Assembly (NCBI GenBank): GCA_030609975.1 | Contig: JAUWSR010000203.1 | Span: 1-7,156, forward strand | Direction: 5' to 3' | DNA length: 7,156 nt | Source of the DNA: Acidobacteriota bacterium | GTDB lineage: Bacteria > Acidobacteriota > Aminicenantia > Aminicenantales > Aminicenantaceae | Part shown: piece after piece, positions 1 to 4,792 of the stretch | Layout: every line of letters starts with the position of its first letter | Position numbering within the stretch: the first letter of the stretch is position 1 | Translations under genes and position numbers: made by a program | Notes under the pieces: model-generated | The model's database searches: none | Seen by the model: the letters and a program-made list of their open reading frames with translations, nothing else | Told to the model about the DNA's origin: nothing

Positions 1-113
1 AAGCCAACGATTATTGGGTGACCTTGATCATTGGTGCTCCCTTCCTTATAAGTGGTATTCTTTTCCTTTTGTGCTGGAGGCGAATACAAAAGGCGAAATC
101 CAAAACGGCTTAA
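1..113 (+). CDS. C-terminal end of a membrane protein (partial)
   Basis: The frame starting at base 3 is open from the left edge to a TAA at 111-113 and gives 36 residues. These begin ANDYWVT, continue as a hydrophobic stretch of about 17 residues (LIIGAPFLISGILFLLC), and end in a basic tail, WRRIQKAKSKTA. A single terminal membrane helix with the positive charges after it is seen directly. Proteins of the GldG-like (ABC-2 accessory) family often finish in this way, with a helix followed by an Arg-rich tail, but 36 residues are too few to name the gene. The stop overlaps the stop of the convergent gene on the other strand by four bases (TTAA at 110-113), which supports both being real gene ends. 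Confidence is fair that this is a coding end and low for its function. Confidence 0.6.
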   Translation, partial: ANDYWVTLIIGAPFLISGILFLLCWRRIQKAKSKTA

Positions 114-814
114 AAAGCAAACACGAATCCAATGTAAGTAGTGACAATGTCTGTTCGGGAGCGGTCGGCTGTATAGTAGATGTTGTCCTCTTCGTATTGT
201 AGGGAATTCCTTGTCATGTAGACGGCCTCGCCTCCCCTGAGATATCGGACTCCCACATCTAAATAGAGCCGGGAGAGGCCTTTTTCCGGCCCTGCATACA
301 GTTGAAACATCACACCACCCCCAAATCCTCCGCTTAGGGCCCAGTCGCTGATCTGTACATTGCTGGCGATTTTGTTGTGCTCGACCCACTCTGGATCATA
401 GACTCCTGTTTCTGTCCAGAGATGGTTGAATCCGATCAATCCGTCCACATAAGGCCGGAGGGGACCTTCTCGGGGTTGAATGCGCAGCAGGAAATATCCG
501 GTGAGGAGATAGTTCCGTGTGCGGACATCTACCCATACATCCTGAATGGTCTCACTGAAGGGTTCTGCCCTGGATTCAGTCCCATAGACCATGATGCTGA
601 AGGATGTCCCGACCAGTACCGGGGATTTAGCAATCCGGTAAGTAAAAACACCCGATCCGCCTACGCCCAGCCTGTCTGCGTTGTACTTGAATTCAGCTTG
701 AGGGAAACCCAGGGAAAAATTGCAGCTGACCTGGAATTTTTCCTGGGAATGGGCGAGGGAAGCAGAAATAACGACAATTAAACAGGCTGTGAGGCCCTTT
801 CTTAAAGTATTCAT
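110..814 (-). CDS. Exported outer-membrane beta-barrel-like protein, function unknown
   Basis: This encodes 234 residues from the ATG at 814. That start is chosen over an in-frame ATG 33 bases further out because GGAGGT lies 8 nt upstream of it and a clean signal peptide begins there. The signal peptide has a basic N-end (MNTLRKG), a hydrophobic core at about 8-20, and a likely type I cleavage after Ala-His-Ser at 21-23. The mature part shows alternating hydrophobic/polar strands rich in Gly and aromatic residues, for example PYVDGLIGFN at 121-130, FGGGVMFQLYAG at 164-175 and LYLDVGVRYLRGG at 183-195. It ends in Phe (YIGFVFAF), as is typical of small barrels inserted into the outer membrane by BAM. 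No catalytic motif is visible. It lies 192 bp downstream of the permease on the same strand, so it could share that transcript or have its own promoter. An outer-membrane location is inferred from this pattern, not from a recognised named family. Confidence 0.75.
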   Translation of the reverse strand: MNTLRKGLTACLIVVISASLAHSQEKFQVSCNFSLGFPQAEFKYNADRLGVGGSGVFTYRIAKSPVLVGTSFSIMVYGTESRAEPFSETIQDVWVDVRTRNYLLTGYFLLRIQPREGPLRPYVDGLIGFNHLWTETGVYDPEWVEHNKIASNVQISDWALSGGFGGGVMFQLYAGPEKGLSRLYLDVGVRYLRGGEAVYMTRNSLQYEEDNIYYTADRSRTDIVTTYIGFVFAF

Positions 815-822
815 TGGCCTGT

Positions 823-828
823 ACCTCC
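823..828 (-). promoter_or_regulatory. Ribosome binding site that sets the start of the barrel gene
   Basis: The minus strand reads GGAGGT, then 8 nt, then ATG at 814. The alternative in-frame ATG at 847 would put this Shine-Dalgarno inside the coding region and would add 11 charged and aromatic residues in front of a good signal peptide. Confidence 0.7.
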
Positions 829-834
829 ACTGAT

Positions 835-869
835 ATATAACTATCATTGCAATCTGTGTGCCAAATATA
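835..869 (-). promoter_or_regulatory. Candidate promoter elements for the barrel gene
   Basis: Two alternatives overlap here on the minus strand. TATATTTG at 869-862 fits the Bacteroidota -7 consensus TAnnTTTG and would give a leader of about 40 nt, but no clear -33 TTTG is seen at the right distance. Alternatively, TTGGCA (864-859) and TTATAT (840-835), spaced 18 nt, resemble sigma-70 elements, but the transcript would then start almost on the ribosome binding site. Which is used, if either, cannot be decided from sequence. Confidence 0.3.
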
Positions 870-901
870 ATTAGGGGAAAAACAGAAGGAAGATCATTTG
901 A

Positions 902-925
902 ATCTGTCCTCAGATGAGGTCAGAT
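902..925. repeat. Imperfect inverted repeat between the permease and barrel genes
   Basis: Arms ATCTGTCCTC and GAGGTCAGAT flank the 4-nt centre AGAT; 9 of 10 positions pair, with one T-T mismatch. No T-run follows closely on either strand, so this is not a convincing intrinsic terminator. It could be an operator for the barrel gene or an RNA hairpin between the two cistrons. The rest of the intergenic stretch 848-1006 shows nothing else clear. Confidence 0.45.
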
Positions 926-1006
926 GTAAAGAAAGGACAAAAGTTCTTGTTTCTTGATTAATTCTCTTAGAGCATGCAATTGGGGGCCGAAACCGATACC
1001 AATTCA

Positions 1007-3562
1007 CTATTCATATCGGAGGGAGTCGGAGGGATTGGAGCGGGCGGCTTTGATGGCTTGGAAGCTGACGGTGAGCTGGGCGATGAGAACAGCGCTGGCG
1101 GCGGCCAGGAGGAAGACGGGAATCCCCAGACTGGTACGGTATGCATATTTCTGCAGCCATCCTTTCATCAGGAAGTAAGAAGCCGGCCAGGCAAGGACAT
1201 TGGCTACAAGTACCCACTTGGCGTATTCCTTTGACAACAGGACAACGATCCCCGATACCGACGCCCCCATCACCTTGCGGATGCCGATCTCTTTGGTGCG
1301 CCGCTCGGCTGTGTAAGCTGCCAGCCCAAATAATCCAAGACATGAGATCAGTATCGCCAGTGCTGTGAAGGTGCGTACGATGGCCATCTCGCGTTCTATC
1401 CCCCGGTAAAGCCGGTCATAGGACTCATCTAAAAACTGATACTCAAAGGGAAATCCAGGATTGAAGGATTTTATGGTCTTTTCGATATGCGAAATGGTCG
1501 CCGGGATATTCCCGGGATTCAGGCGCATGAAAAGATAGCGGTAGCGTTGAAAAGTCTTGTAGGTGGGATCGAAGTATACGATCGCCGGCCCGATCTCCCG
1601 GTGAACTGGTGCGAAATGAAAATCTTTGACCACACCGATGATCTGCAGGTGAGTGTCGCCACCCGAGAGCCGCTTGCCCACAACGTTGGGATGTCCCATG
1701 ATCTCTGCAAAGCGTTCGTTGATGATGACTGAGGTCATGGTGTGACCTGTGGTCGGCCGGAAAGATTCGCCTTCAACCAGTTCCATCTTGAAGGTCTCCC
1801 GGAAATCAGGATCGACACCAAAATAAGTGACCAACGGATTCACATTGGGATCTCTTCCTTCCCAGTCCCATCCATCTCCGTTGTTGTAGACGCCGGTGGG
1901 GGAGTGGGAGGTGGCGGATATACTCTGGATACCGCTGTTGCGCAGCAGTTCCACCTTTACCGCCTCGACACTGTTGATAAGGTCTCCTTCGAGGCGGACA
2001 CTCAAGACGCGTTCCTTGTCGAAACCCAGATTTTTATTTTTCATCAAGCTGACCTGGTTTAAGATGACCACCGTTCCGATAATCAGCATGATGGAAAGGG
2101 CAAACTGCAGCACGACCAGGGCCTTACGGAACATGCTTCCACGTTTCCCTGCGACGATGCTGCCTTTAAGCACTGTAATGGGGCGAAAACCGGAGAGAAA
2201 AAGGGCCGGATAGCTGCCGGCAAGAAATCCGGTGACAAACGTGACAGCGACTACGCCTAAAAGGACGGTCGGATCGAGCACCTGTGACAGGGCGAATGGT
2301 TTGGCCGTGAGCGAGCGGAATGCGGGGAGCAGAAGCAGGACTGCTCCTAAGGCGATGAGCAGTGAAAGACAGGTGAAAAGTACGGATTCTCCAAAAAACT
2401 GGTGTATGACCTGTCGGCGGTGAGCTCCCACCACCTTCCGCAATCCGACTTCTCGGGCACGGTGTGCGGAACGGGCGGTGGAGAGGTTCATGAAATTGAT
2501 GCAGGCGATGAAAAGAATGACAAACGCAATAACAGAAAAGATCCGAATATTGTCCATCCGGTAATCGAGATAGACCTGGCTGAAAGGATAGATCAGGGGT
2601 TCAAGAATGGTTTCTGGGTGGGACTGCCTGATGCGGTTGAAGATCTTTTCATTAAAAACTTCCACATCGATGCCGGGCGCCATCTCCAGGTAGGTCCGGA
2701 AGCCCATGTTGTACCAAGTGCTCAAATAGTTCGGCCGATTATACCATTTGGTGGAAAGTTGCAGTGGGATCCATATGTCGAAGCGATGGGTTGAGTTGTG
2801 GGGAATGTCCTCTATGACTCCCACGATTCGGAAGTCTTCATTTCTATCCAGAGTAAGAATCTTGCCGATAGGAATTTCGCTGCCAAAGATCCTCTCTGCC
2901 GTCGTTTGGGAAAGGACCATGACATAGGGATCGTCGAAGGTGTCTTTAGGATCGCCCAGTAGAAAAGGGAAAGTAAACACTTCAAAGATCTCCGGATCTG
3001 CCTTTTGACAGGTTTCCCTAAATTGTTTATTCCCATATTCCAGAAGATTCTGGCCCTGACCGTTTTCATAGCGGGCGGCGTTTAAGACCTCAGGATATTC
3101 CTCCCTCAGTGTCGGTCCCAGGATTGGGACAGAACCTGACCCGGTCTGGACATCGCTGCCATAGTGCTGAATTGTGCGCACTTGATAGATGGAGTCGATC
3201 TTCTCATGAAACATATTGGTGCCGACTTCATCTTTGACCCAGAGCAGGATCAGGATGCAGCAGGCCATGCCTAAGGCCAGGCCTGTGATATTGATGAAGG
3301 AATATCCCTTGTGGCGCAGGATATTGCGCATGGCGATCTTGATATAGTTTTTTAACATGGCAAAACTCCAGTAGATGGTGTTTTTTAAAAATGTGGGAAT
3401 ATATTTGAGGACCTGAAGGCTGTACCAGAGACGTGCGGCATTGAGTCCCTTCTCCTGGCATTTGTAATAAAAGCCTTCTTCGAAATCGCCCAGTTTTTCA
3501 GAGACCTCTCCCTCCCAGAGGCACTGTTTAAGCAGGAACTTTGCCAGCCGGGGAGGTTTCAT
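1007..3562 (-). CDS. MacB/FtsX-type ABC permease with N-terminal prefix domain
   Basis: This 851-residue inner-membrane protein is built of two FtsX-type halves. Residues 1-68 form a soluble prefix (KPPRLAKFLLKQCL, then LGDFEEGFYYKCQEKG) of the kind found on permeases paired with PadR regulators. Residues 69-109 are the usual start of the core (MLKNYIKIAMRN) with helix 1 at 90-109. A MacB-like periplasmic domain covers about 110-335. Helices 2-4 lie near 340-361, 391-415 and 432-455, and helix 5 near 479-501. A second periplasmic domain covers about 510-725, and helices 6-8 lie near 729-752, 776-798 and 813-835. The paired cytoplasmic motifs EVGLRKVVGA (371-380) and EIGIRKVMGA (758-767) mark the internal duplication. 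Family members couple ATP hydrolysis by a separate LolD/MacB-type ATPase to mechanical work on periplasmic substrates, such as export of lipoproteins, peptides or drugs. No ATPase gene is in the window, so the substrate and partner are unknown. The start is 5 nt after the padR stop, which suggests translational coupling; its own Shine-Dalgarno is weak. Confidence 0.93.
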   Translation of the reverse strand: MKPPRLAKFLLKQCLWEGEVSEKLGDFEEGFYYKCQEKGLNAARLWYSLQVLKYIPTFLKNTIYWSFAMLKNYIKIAMRNILRHKGYSFINITGLALGMACCILILLWVKDEVGTNMFHEKIDSIYQVRTIQHYGSDVQTGSGSVPILGPTLREEYPEVLNAARYENGQGQNLLEYGNKQFRETCQKADPEIFEVFTFPFLLGDPKDTFDDPYVMVLSQTTAERIFGSEIPIGKILTLDRNEDFRIVGVIEDIPHNSTHRFDIWIPLQLSTKWYNRPNYLSTWYNMGFRTYLEMAPGIDVEVFNEKIFNRIRQSHPETILEPLIYPFSQVYLDYRMDNIRIFSVIAFVILFIACINFMNLSTARSAHRAREVGLRKVVGAHRRQVIHQFFGESVLFTCLSLLIALGAVLLLLPAFRSLTAKPFALSQVLDPTVLLGVVAVTFVTGFLAGSYPALFLSGFRPITVLKGSIVAGKRGSMFRKALVVLQFALSIMLIIGTVVILNQVSLMKNKNLGFDKERVLSVRLEGDLINSVEAVKVELLRNSGIQSISATSHSPTGVYNNGDGWDWEGRDPNVNPLVTYFGVDPDFRETFKMELVEGESFRPTTGHTMTSVIINERFAEIMGHPNVVGKRLSGGDTHLQIIGVVKDFHFAPVHREIGPAIVYFDPTYKTFQRYRYLFMRLNPGNIPATISHIEKTIKSFNPGFPFEYQFLDESYDRLYRGIEREMAIVRTFTALAILISCLGLFGLAAYTAERRTKEIGIRKVMGASVSGIVVLLSKEYAKWVLVANVLAWPASYFLMKGWLQKYAYRTSLGIPVFLLAAASAVLIAQLTVSFQAIKAARSNPSDSLRYE
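3356..3369 (-). promoter_or_regulatory. Internal ribosome binding site and ATG at the prefix/core junction
   Basis: The minus strand reads GGAG (3369-3366), 7 nt, then an in-frame ATG (3358-3356) that is Met69 of the permease. Translation from here would give exactly the canonical permease beginning MLKNYIKIAMRN, without the prefix. The site is better placed than the one in front of the annotated start. It may be a relic of the gene before the prefix was fused, or a working second start. Confidence 0.4.
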
Positions 3563-3567
3563 TGCTC

Positions 3568-3888
3568 TTAACCTAGGGCCTTATCCGGGACATCGTTCCA
3601 GATGCTGTCCTGCATTTGGCGGATTTCCTGAAGCGCTTCTTTACCTTCTTTGGTTATTGTGTAGAGGCACTTATGCCGGCCGCCGCGTTCGGCAGAAGGG
3701 GAGCCTTTGGCCTTGTGGGCATAGCCCTTGTGAGTCAAGCGGTTGAGGGGATCATAGATCTGTGCCAAAGACCATTCCGATCCTGTGGCCTCTCTGATGA
3801 AATCTCTAATGGAGATCCCATAGGCGTTGTCGCCCAGTTGAAGTATGGCCAGGAGGATGATCTCTTCGGCCCGGGACAGCATCTTCAT
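3568..3888 (-). CDS. PadR-family winged-helix transcriptional repressor
   Basis: This encodes 106 residues from the ATG at 3888. AGGAG sits 7 nt upstream of this ATG; the GTG just before it (3891) is only 4 nt from the same site, and a third ATG at 3882 is 13 nt away. The N-terminal half carries the PadR winged helix: SRAEEIILLAILQLGDNAYG (5-24) and IRDFIREATG, then the recognition region EWSLAQIYDPLNRLTHKGY (38-56). The wing follows with the family hallmark ERGGRHKCLYTITKEGKEAL (67-86). A short C-terminal helix (about 82-97) is probably the dimer arm, as in the short PadR subfamily that lacks the long C-terminal domain. Its position directly in front of the prefix-containing permease matches the known pairing of such regulators with these transporters. 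It probably represses itself and the permease through the palindrome at 3923-3941. The inducing ligand is unknown. Confidence 0.92.
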   Translation of the reverse strand: MKMLSRAEEIILLAILQLGDNAYGISIRDFIREATGSEWSLAQIYDPLNRLTHKGYAHKAKGSPSAERGGRHKCLYTITKEGKEALQEIRQMQDSIWNDVPDKALG

Positions 3889-3895
3889 CACTGAT

Positions 3896-3900
3896 CTCCT
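3896..3900 (-). promoter_or_regulatory. padR ribosome binding site
   Basis: AGGAG on the minus strand, within AAAGGAGATC, lies 7 nt before the ATG at 3888. The spacing favours that ATG among three closely set possible starts. Confidence 0.75.
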
Positions 3901-3922
3901 TTGAAAGCAGCTTCTGTAAATA

Positions 3923-3941
3923 AGTATCGGATTCCGATACT
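3923..3941. promoter_or_regulatory. Perfect 19-bp palindrome, probable PadR operator
   Basis: AGTATCGGATTCCGATACT is fully self-complementary around its central T, with nine matched bases on each side. It lies 34 bp upstream of the padR ATG, where a repressor would cover a promoter or transcription start. On the minus strand its left end, with the base before it, contains TAGTAT, a loose -10 match. PadR proteins bind as dimers to short palindromes near their own genes, so autoregulation is the simplest reading. The link to this PadR is inferred. Confidence 0.75.
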
Positions 3942-3968
3942 ATTCACTTATAAAGACGAAATATATTT

Positions 3969-3996
3969 AAAAAAGGTTGCCTGTTTGGGGGCAGCC
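3969..3996 (-). terminator. Intrinsic terminator upstream of padR, facing left
   Basis: Reading the minus strand, GGCTGCC (3996-3990), an 8-nt loop and GGCAACC (3981-3975) form a stem with one C-A mismatch. Six T's (3974-3969) follow directly, giving the shape of a Rho-independent terminator. It would stop leftward transcription before the padR promoter. No minus-strand gene lies close upstream; the nearest ends at 4793. It may therefore shield padR from read-through, or be part of a leader that starts further upstream. Confidence 0.5.
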
Positions 3997-3999
3997 CCC
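3987..3999. repeat. GC-rich hairpin overlapping the terminator stem
   Basis: GGGGG, CAG, CCCCC forms a very stable short hairpin within AT-rich DNA. It uses the same bases as the upstream arm of the terminator at 3969-3996, so the two structures cannot form together. No T-run follows on the plus strand. The rest of the gene-free stretch 3889-4197 is AT-rich. It holds the padR operator to the left, a near-repeat ATATGCCTAG/ATATGCTTAG at 4033-4042 and 4048-4057, and the antitoxin promoter region to the right, with no convincing gene. Confidence 0.45.
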
Positions 4000-4113
4000 C
4001 AGATAATATTGAAAATAAAGCAAATACATAAAATATGCCTAGAATTTATATGCTTAGGATCGTGTTTTGATCCCCATAAAGAGATGTTTAAGAAGATGGT
4101 CTCGGTTAGGAAT

Positions 4114-4142
4114 TTGACTTTAATATTAATTTTGCCTATTTT
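4114..4142 (+). promoter_or_regulatory. Candidate promoter of the toxin-antitoxin pair
   Basis: TTGACT at 4114-4119 matches 5 of 6 bases of the sigma-70 -35 box. It is followed after 17 nt by TATTTT at 4137-4142, a 4 of 6 match to the -10 box. The leader to the antitoxin ATG would be about 50 nt. The -10 box lies inside the left arm of the inverted repeat 4135-4164. Confidence 0.5.
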
Positions 4143-4164
4143 ATGAATATAGTAAGAAAATAGG
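4135..4164. promoter_or_regulatory. Inverted repeat over the -10 region, candidate antitoxin operator
   Basis: The 8-bp arms CCTATTTT (4135-4142) and AAAATAGG (4157-4164) are perfectly complementary and separated by 14 nt, so arm centres lie about two helical turns apart. The left arm contains the candidate -10 box. AbrB/MazE-type antitoxins usually repress their own operon by binding palindromes at this position. The assignment is inferred from position and symmetry. Confidence 0.5.
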
Positions 4165-4197
4165 AAAATCTAAATATCTAACAATTTGAGGAATTTC

Positions 4198-4503
4198 ATG
4201 AAAGAATTAATCAAAGTGAGAGAAAAAGGACAGATAACGCTTCCTTTATATATGAGGAATAAGTTACATCTTGAGCAGGGAGATTTGGTATTGGCTAAAA
4301 TCGTGGATAACTCCTTGGTCTTAACACCCCAGGAGATGGTCGACAAAGACCAAGCTTGGTTTTGGAGGCAACGGTGGCAGAAACTCGAGGCAGAAGCTGA
4401 AGCTGATATCCAAAAGGGCAGAGTTAAAAGTTTTGATTCAGTAGAGGAATTGTTTGATGAGATCGAAAAAAACTCTGAAGCTGACAAGAACAGAAAAATT
4501 TAA
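4198..4503 (+). CDS. AbrB/MazE-type antitoxin
   Basis: This encodes 101 residues from the ATG at 4198, chosen because GAGG lies 6 nt upstream. An in-frame TTG at 4186 has no such site. Residues 1-46 form a SpoVT/AbrB swapped-hairpin DNA-binding domain: VREKGQITLPLYMRNKLHLEQGD (7-29) is the family signature, followed by LVLAKIVDNSLVLTP. The C-terminal part (48-92), with DQAWFWRQRWQKLEAEAEAD and GRVKSFDSVEELFDEIE, is the acidic toxin-neutralising tail typical of this subfamily. The protein should bind its own promoter as a dimer and wrap around the RelE-type toxin encoded next. The toxin gene starts inside the antitoxin's last 47 bases, which couples their translation. The AT-rich composition unlike the flanking genes suggests the pair was acquired. 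Confidence 0.9.
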   Translation: MKELIKVREKGQITLPLYMRNKLHLEQGDLVLAKIVDNSLVLTPQEMVDKDQAWFWRQRWQKLEAEAEADIQKGRVKSFDSVEELFDEIEKNSEADKNRKI

Positions 4504-4738
4504 TAAATGTGTTCTCGAGCTTGATCCAAGGACCCGAAATAAGCTCAAAAAACAGCTTCACTTTTTAATGAATGATCCCCGCCACCCTTCACTTCATGTA
4601 AAAAAGATCAAAGGCACTCATTCGATTTTTGAAGCCAGAGTAAATGATTTCTATCGGCTTACCTTTGAATATGGAAAAGATGAGATTATTCTCAGGATCG
4701 TTGGCCTACACAATTCAACTTTGAAGAAGCCAAGATAG
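4457..4738 (+). CDS. RelE/ParE-superfamily toxin (probable mRNA endonuclease)
   Basis: This encodes 93 residues from the ATG at 4457. GAGG at 4444-4447 is 9 nt before this ATG and 6 nt before an in-frame TTG at 4454, so either start is possible. The chain shows the RelE fold order: strand KLTRTEKF (8-15), two helices (about 16-39, LDPRTRNKLKKQLHFLM), the PRHPSLHVKKIKGT block (41-54), then strands IFEARVNDFYRLTFEYG (57-73) and EIILRIVGLHN (76-86). Arg61, Arg68, Arg80 and His85 are basic residues in positions where relatives carry catalytic or RNA-binding side chains; the exact roles are inferred. Members of the family cut mRNA on the ribosome, while some (ParE) inhibit gyrase, and the sequence alone does not separate these. 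It ends 54 bp from the convergent molybdenum hydroxylase gene. Nothing looks broken. Confidence 0.9.
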   Translation: MRSKKTLKLTRTEKFNKCVLELDPRTRNKLKKQLHFLMNDPRHPSLHVKKIKGTHSIFEARVNDFYRLTFEYGKDEIILRIVGLHNSTLKKPR

Positions 4739-4792
4739 CTCCAACACTGCACCTGTTCTGTTGTTTAGAACCTTGCTTTGTACATAAAATTA

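Noticed and set aside
14..202. Plus-strand open frame of 62 codons at the left edge
   Set aside because: It overlaps both the membrane-protein end in the next frame and the 3' end of the barrel gene, and has no ribosome binding site or recognisable protein pattern.
377..781. Plus-strand open frame of 134 codons
   Set aside because: It lies antisense within the barrel gene and shows no domain pattern; it is a shadow of that gene.
993..999. CCGATAC half-site match to the padR palindrome after the permease stop
   Set aside because: A 7-mer is expected about once in this window by chance, and another copy occurs inside the permease gene at 1252-1258. There is no second arm.
2402..2794. Plus-strand open frame of 130 codons
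   Set aside because: It lies antisense within the permease gene and has no family features.
4057..4073. GGATC/GATCC hairpin in the AT-rich intergenic stretch
   Set aside because: A five-base stem with a seven-base loop is common by chance, and it has no position relative to a gene that suggests a role.
3901..4146. Plus-strand frame of 81 codons in the padR-antitoxin intergenic region
   Set aside because: It starts at a TTG without a ribosome binding site and runs through the padR palindrome and the GC hairpin. Its translation resembles no family I recognise.
4170..4487. Minus-strand frame of 105 codons opposite the antitoxin
   Set aside because: It is low-complexity and Ser-rich, antisense to a well-supported AbrB-type gene.
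4755..4771. GTTCT/AGAAC hairpin between the toxin and the molybdenum hydroxylase gene
   Set aside because: The stem is only five base pairs and no T-run follows on either strand, so it is too weak to call a terminator.
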